Source: Orobanche coerulescens (taxonomy: Eukaryota > Streptophyta > Magnoliopsida > Lamiales > Orobanchaceae). From it: DNA of 64,000 nt. Below the pieces are notes generated by a model. That model made no database searches. It worked only from the letters and a program-made list of their open reading frames with translations, and had not been told where the DNA came from. Made by a program: the position numbers and the translations under genes. Below, piece by piece: positions 59,104 through 64,000 of the stretch (position 1 is the first letter of the stretch; each line of letters begins with the position of its first letter). The DNA is taken from contig CM065814.1 of NCBI GenBank assembly GCA_033398695.1, positions 83,222,358-83,286,357 on the forward strand, given 5' to 3'.

Positions 59104-59438
59104 AGGTTACGGCCGTAAGCCCTGGTGTTACGGCCGTAATGTTAGAGAGTTACGGCCGTAAGTCCTTCACCGTACATCCGTAAGCCATCTTCGTTTTTGC
59201 TCCTACTTGGGACTCCAGTAGCAGCTTACGGGCGTATAATGTACCAATTACGGCCGTAAGAAATGTTATGGCCGTAGACCTTAGATCATACGGCCGTAAG
59301 TGAGCTTCGTCGGTTTTGCCCAGACCTGTCCATAGAGCCTCTTACGGCCGTAAATGCATGTACTTACGGCCGTAATATCCACAAGTTACGGCCGTATGGA
59401 TGGGGTGTTATGGCCGTAACACCAGTAAGTTTATAAAC
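59104..59438 (+). promoter_or_regulatory. TTACGGCCGTAA palindrome array and TATA box
   Basis: About a dozen copies of the 12-bp palindrome, several with one changed base. The last copy ends about 10 bp before AGTTTATAAACTGG. Confidence 0.75.
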
Positions 59439-59967
59439 TGGCAGGAGTCGTTTTTTTTTTGTCATTTCCTCATTCCTCTTCTCTTCTTCGCATCGGGGCG
59501 ACTTCCAAGTTAAGGGTTCACCATATTTTCATCCAAACTCCGTTTGGGAAGTATAACTTAGCATCATATCATCACCACAACACCAAATCATCTATTATTT
59601 GGCTTCGAATCAAGGTAAGCTCTCCTATAACCCAAATATGATTTTGGGGAGGGTTTGGTGGTGATCTTGTATTTTAATCCGATTTAACTGTTGTTGTTGT
59701 TAGATTTCGATAGTATACTCTTGATCCTTGGTTCCCTTGTTATTGGATGGGAGGAAATCCCGTTATTACACCATTGACCGATTTCAACTCCCTATGCACT
59801 CTTGATGTTCGATGAATTGTCCCAACGGGTAGAACTAGGATGAATTCCTTCGTATTCATAATGTTGAGATTGGTTGTATATCATTCTTGTGTTAGGGACG
59901 GATTTGTGAAGATTGTTCGGGCTGAAACCTTTTCTTTCGCCGTTTCCTTCACTTCATTTTACTCAAG

Positions 59968-60482
59968 GCAAGTACATGTATTATATTCCGTTATGTGTAT
60001 TACGGTTTCGATATGAATGATGAATCTTGATATTTTGGATTTGTGAGTTATTTTGTTCCTTCCACCCGGAGCGTTCGACAGGACGTCTGGGGGTCGATAC
60101 TAAGGGGTACGGCCGCGGAAGTGGACTTGGGTGCGTGTGTGGTTGAACTTCCACCCAGAGCGTTCGATGGGGCGTCTGGGGGTCGATACTAAGAGGTACA
60201 GCCGCGGAAGTGGTTTCCCACCCGGAGCATTCGACGGGGCGTCTGGGTCGATACTAAGGGGTATAACCATGTGTTACCGGTTATGAGTGGTTACGATATT
60301 GCGATGACTTCTTAAACTGTTGAATGCCAATGTGATATTTCGGAATATGGCTTTTCAAATGTTTTCTTAATGAGATGATTGTATAAATCGTATCTGTATA
60401 TAATGTAGTGTAATTGTGTACTTGCACTAGCTATTCGAATGCTAACCCCTTAAATGGGGGAAATGCATCTTATGCATTTCAG
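59968..60482 (+). other. Predicted GC-AG intron in the gypsy LTR
   Basis: Donor CAAG|GCAAGTAC and acceptor ATGCATTTCAG|GTACC, 515 bp. GCTAAC lies 37 nt before the acceptor; CCCC-TTAAAT-GGGG lies between. Confidence 0.5.
60058..60268. repeat. Three-unit minisatellite (77-90 bp) in the gypsy LTR intron
   Basis: Units at about 60060, 60149 and 60226 share TCCACCCGGAGCGTTCGA and GGGGTCGATACTAAG. Confidence 0.85.
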
Positions 60483-60841
60483 GTACCGGTCGAGCTGAGG
60501 AGCTGGCACGGGATGCGCACGCAAAGGATGGTTTGGCATGATGATGGGGCTCGAGTCTATATTTTTATGCTTTGTATTTGTATCTGTTTTGGGTATTGAA
60601 GTCAGACTGAGTGTTTTATAAATTGGTTAAAGTCCCCTGTGTGGGCAATGGATTCATGTGGAGCTACACTCTTCAATACTTGATTAAAATGTTTTGGCTG
60701 AGGCCACGGCCCTATTTTACTATAATGATTGTGTCTTTTGGGTCTTCATATTCGGTTGGTGTGTTATGTGTTAGCCTGATAGACCTCATGAAGGTTTCAC
60801 GGCGTGTAATGTCCCATTTGTGATTTGGGGTGTTACATTTA

Positions 60842-60853
60842 TGGTATCAGAGC
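60842..60853 (+). other. Primer-binding site of the gypsy element
   Basis: TGGTATCAGAGC, four bases after the LTR end; initiator tRNA-Met type. Confidence 0.92.
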
Positions 60854-61096
60854 CTTAGGTTATGAATACCTAAGCTGTTGGTTAATTTGGGTCTGTTAGT
60901 CGTGTCGTTGGAGTCAGTTGTTGAGTTTAATATCATCGTGCTACCATCTCTTCGTGCGACCCGTGGCTGTAAGTCTCCTTGAACTCTTATATTTCTGTAA
61001 CGCATTTCCTTGTGTTGTTTGGAATTATGAATTGTGGTATCGACTTTGCAAACTGTGAATTTTTCTGACCTTGTTCCTTTCATATCTTTCTTCAGT

Positions 61097-62613
61097 ATGT
61101 TGAGAGGTCGCAGTAGACCAGCTAGGGGACGTGGCCGAGGCCGTGGTCGGGGTGCTATTAATGAGGAAGTCTCACTTTCTCAGTCCTCTGTAGATTCGGC
61201 CTCTCAGTCAGTGCCGAGCACTCTACCTTTGAGCTCTGACGGGCAGCAGGATATGTCGGTTAGTCAGGATCTATCGTCGGGTAATAATGCCGACACCGGG
61301 GCTATTGACGTACTTCAGCAGTTAGTAGCCCAGCTTGCCCAGATAGCTCAGGGAGGACGCCAGAATCCGCCCCCGACTCCTGAGGAAGAAGCTAGTAAGT
61401 GGCTTCAGACGTTGACTAAGATGCACCCTCCTCGTTTATCTGGATCTTCTGACTCCCTCGATTGGGAGAATTGGCTCTTTCAGTTGAGCAGGACTTTTGA
61501 TGCCGTAGCTTGTCCTGATGATAGGAGGGTACATATTGCTCAGTACCTCCTGGATAAAGAAGTTGCGGAATGGTGGGAGGCTGTGGTGCCTAGAGACCGC
61601 CGAGCCACTTGGGAGGAATTCAAGGCTACTATGGAAGCAGAATATTGTCCGCCGCCAGTCAACAAACGCATGATTGTGGAATTCTTCACTGCCACACCTC
61701 AGGATGTGCCGATTTCTCAGGCCATTATCTCTTACAATCAACAATTGGGGTTCGTGAAGGATCAGGTGAGGACTGAGGCCGATAAAATCCGCTATTTCAA
61801 TATGCGCATGAAGCCGCATATCAGGCAGAGTATGGCACCGCTCATGTGTGCCACCTTGAAAAATACCAGGATCGCGCCCTAGCGATCGAGATGGCTGCCC
61901 CGGAATCAGAGTTGGGTTGCGAGGCTAAGTAACAGAAGATAGCTGGAAGTTTTTCAACCGGCAAGAGTTGCCAATTTTTGAAATCTCAGTCTGCTCCTAC
62001 GTCAGGAAAGAGGCCGTTTCATTAGGTCGGGGGATCTCAGGGTAACCGTTCAGTCCAGTCTGTTGCATTTGGCGGCAGAGTTTGTTTTAACTGCAACCAA
62101 TATGAGCATTTGATGAAGGATTGCCCATTCCCTTTAGTTACTTGCTTTACTTACGGACAGACCGGGCACCGGGCCACTCATTGCGAGAGGGCTACCAGAG
62201 TCGCCAGAGCTACGTATGCCACCAACGTTCATAAGGATCTTAGCGTCGATCAGAAGACTCCAGTCACTCAGGTTTCTCAGAGTTCGGGCAGCGGTAGGGA
62301 TCGGGGTCAATCGGACCGCCAAGCTGCTTCTAGTTCGGGCTCAGTCCACCCTCGGTTGTATCATATGAGGCGCACGGAGGAGGCAAACGTTCCGGTGGCG
62401 TCAGGTACCACTCAGATCCTTTCTTATCCTGTTTTGGTGCTTTTTGATTCGGGTGCTACCCACTCTTTTATTGCTTCGGATTGTGTGTGCCGTATTGGTA
62501 TTGACTGCTTATTTGAGTGTGAACCGTTTGTAGTGGGTATGCCTAGTGGTGATCGTATGGTTGGGAATCGGGAGGTCAGGGATTGCCCAGTGAGGATCGG
62601 GAGCCGGAATTAG
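61097..62613 (+). pseudogene. gypsy gag and protease, degenerate
   Basis: The best start is ATG at 61097 (MLRGRSRPARGRGRGRGRG), preferred over the in-frame ATG at 61034 because the Arg/Gly-rich start is the family norm. The capsid region has WENWLFQLSRTFDAV, YLLDKEVAEWWEAV and WEEFKATMEAEYCPP. A frame change near 61850 and two stops (near 61930 and 62023) separate it from a CCHC-like pair (CFNCNQYEHLMKDCP, then CFTYGQTGHRATHC, where the second Cys is Tyr). Protease LFDSGATHSF is at about 62445; a TAG stop follows at 62611. Confidence 0.88.
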
Positions 62614-64000
62614 CCCTCGAATCTCATTTTTGTAGACCTCAAGGGCGAGGATTTGATCCTCGGGGACGATTGGTTGGACCGCCACGGTGCCATCATGAAC
62701 TATCGGACTCGTACTATCTCGATAGTGGATGAGGATGGCACGAAGCATACACTTGTCGGTTGTAAGCCGGGTAGATCGGGCAAGGTGATTAGTGCCTTGA
62801 AGGCGATAAAACTTCTGAATCAGGGCTGTGTAGGCTACTGGTGTTACGCTTTGAAGGCGGAGGATGGTGAAATTGACATGTCGTCGATTCTAGTTGTGAA
62901 TGAGTATCCTGGCGTTTTTTCGGATGACTTGCCGGGATTACCACCTCAGCGGGAAGTTGACTTCCCTATCGATCTAGAGCCGAATGTGGCCCCTATTTCT
63001 CGAGCGCCGTACCGTATGGCACCGTCGGAGATGTTAGAGTTGAAGAAACAGTTGGCAGAGTTGTTAGATAAAGGGTATATTCGACCGAGCGCATCGCCTT
63101 GTGCTTTTTGTTAAGAAGAAGGATAGATCGCTTCGTTTATGCATCGATTATCGAGAATTAAACAAGTTAACCATCAAAAACAAGTACCCTTTACCCAGGA
63201 TTGACGATTTGTTTGATCAGCTTCAGGGAGCGACAATCTTCTCGAATATTGATTTACGATCGGGCTACTACCAGTTGAGGATTCGGGACAGTGATATACC
63301 GAAAGCTGCCTTTCGGACGAGATATGGCCACTACGAGTTTGTGGTTATGCCTTTCGGGCTAACAAATGCCCCAGCAGTGTTCATGCAGTTAATGAACAAA
63401 GTTTTTATCGAGTATCTGGACAAATTTGTAGTCGTCTTTATCGACAACATCCTAATCTATTCTCGGAGTCGAGAGGAGCATGCTTTACATCTCCAGATTG
63501 TGTTGGACATTTTGAGAGTTGAGCAGTTATACGCGAAGTTCTCTAAATGTGAGTTTTGGCTCAAGGAAGTGATGTTCCTCGGGCATGTGATTTCAGCGGA
63601 GGGAGTTCGTGTAGATCCGCAGAAGATAGAGGCAGTGATGTCTTGGGAATCGCCGAGAAATGTGAAGGAAGTGAGAAGTTTTCTGGGCTCGCAGGCAATT
63701 ACCGTAGATTCGTCGAAGGATTTTCCAAAATCGCTAGACCACTCACCCAGTTACTTCAAAAGACTCAGAAGTTTGAGTGGACCGCAGACAGGCAGGACAT
63801 TTTTGATGAGTTGAAGAGACGGTTGACTACCGCACCCGTTCTAGCCTTACCCCAGGGGAACGAGGATTTTGTAGTTTATAGTGATGCTTCGGTCCTCGGA
63901 CTTGGATGTGTCTTGATGCAGAGAGATAGAGTCATTGCTTATGCGTCTCGTCAGTTGAAACCTTACGAACCAAACTACCCTACGCATGATTTAGAATTAG
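62614..64000 (+). pseudogene. gypsy pol: RT and start of RNase H, degenerate, continues off-window
   Basis: Protease-RT linker GDDWLDRHGAIMNY, then FSDDLPGLPPQREVDF and a frame change near 63110. RT follows with [55 protein letters not shown] and the catalytic box [10 protein letters not shown], where VFIDDILIYS is normal. Thus a catalytic Asp is Asn. A second frame change near 63690 precedes [12 protein letters not shown] and the RNase H start [15 protein letters not shown], ending at the window edge. Confidence 0.9.

Larger units (their letters stand above)
58595..60837 (+). repeat. 5' LTR of the gypsy element
   Basis: TGTAATATCCG to GGGGTGTTACA, 2243 bp. Order: TTACGGCCGTAA array (59104-59420), TATA (59431-59438), GT donor CAAG|GTAAGC (59615), GC donor AAG|GCAAGTA (59968), minisatellite (60058-60268), TTGCACTAGC box (60422-60431), CTAAC (60445), hairpin (60446-60459) and CAG acceptor (60482). 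Confidence 0.9.
58595..64000 (+). mobile_element. Ty3/gypsy element (chromovirus, Tekay-like), 5' part
   Basis: LTR 58595-60837, primer site, gag, protease, RT and the start of RNase H; integrase and 3' LTR lie beyond the window. The left target copy is acaac (58590-58594). The gag start rich in GRGRGRGRG and the TGTAATATCC...GGGTGTTACA ends suit Tekay/Del-type chromoviruses, but the chromodomain is off-window. Confidence 0.85.

Noticed and set aside
1..64000. rRNA, complete tRNA, organelle DNA insertions
   Set aside because: None recognised on reading both strands; only one orphan B-box-like word.

Overview
This window is nuclear DNA of a higher plant. It shows spliced plant gene relics, CACTA, hAT, Ty1/copia and Ty3/gypsy elements, and no bacterial or organellar gene structure. 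It is almost entirely nested transposable elements. The only host-gene remains are a broken DEAD-box helicase of the RH50 type (5813-7314, +) and the last exon of an ABCG-type transporter (18504-18854, -). No gene in the window looks intact.

Layout. 1-2695 is the right part of a minus-strand Ty3/gypsy LTR, inserted in a minus-strand copia element (2696-5809) whose 5' LTR abuts the RH50 relic. A hAT-type MITE with a perfect 8-bp target-site duplication (TSD) follows (7730-8554). Element E (9782-18479, TSD caagg) is a complete but non-coding LTR retrotransposon. After the ABCG relic come a TIR element (19704-20048), a microsatellite and a 206-bp tandem array (20461-21245). A CACTA region follows, with a minus-strand Transposase_24-type gene (32529 down to 21425) and a plus-strand TNP2 gene (36689-52680). 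Element D (22372-31729, TSD aataa), with 4.5-kb LTRs around only 385 bp of internal DNA, sits in the first gene. An Athila-type element (36800-50841, TSD aagag) sits in an exon of the second. The Athila itself holds two solo gypsy LTRs with perfect TSDs (39722-41784, attag; 42704-45054, gctga). A second copia element (from 52681) truncates TNP2 and is interrupted at 58595 by a plus-strand chromovirus-like gypsy element that runs off the window.

Main new observation. Six unrelated-looking gypsy LTR sequences share one architecture although most of their sequence differs. In transcription order it is: (1) an array of short CpG-rich palindromes, a different palindrome in most families; (2) a TATA box directly after it; (3) a GT splice donor about 125-230 nt later; (4) in most, a second donor of the rare GC type (AG|GCAAGTA); (5) a family-specific minisatellite; (6) a TTGCACTAGC-like box, a branch-point-like CTAAC or CTGAC, a small GC hairpin whose loop varies while the stem is kept, and a CAG or TAG acceptor; (7) the LTR end and a tRNA-Met-type primer site. 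The same palindrome-array plus TATA plus intron module also appears inside the Athila element, ahead of a second ORF, where RT and integrase should be. One palindrome, GTGCCGCGGCAC, is shared by copia, Athila and gypsy elements. This looks like a modular, fast-evolving retrotransposon promoter and leader; function is inferred from sequence layout only.
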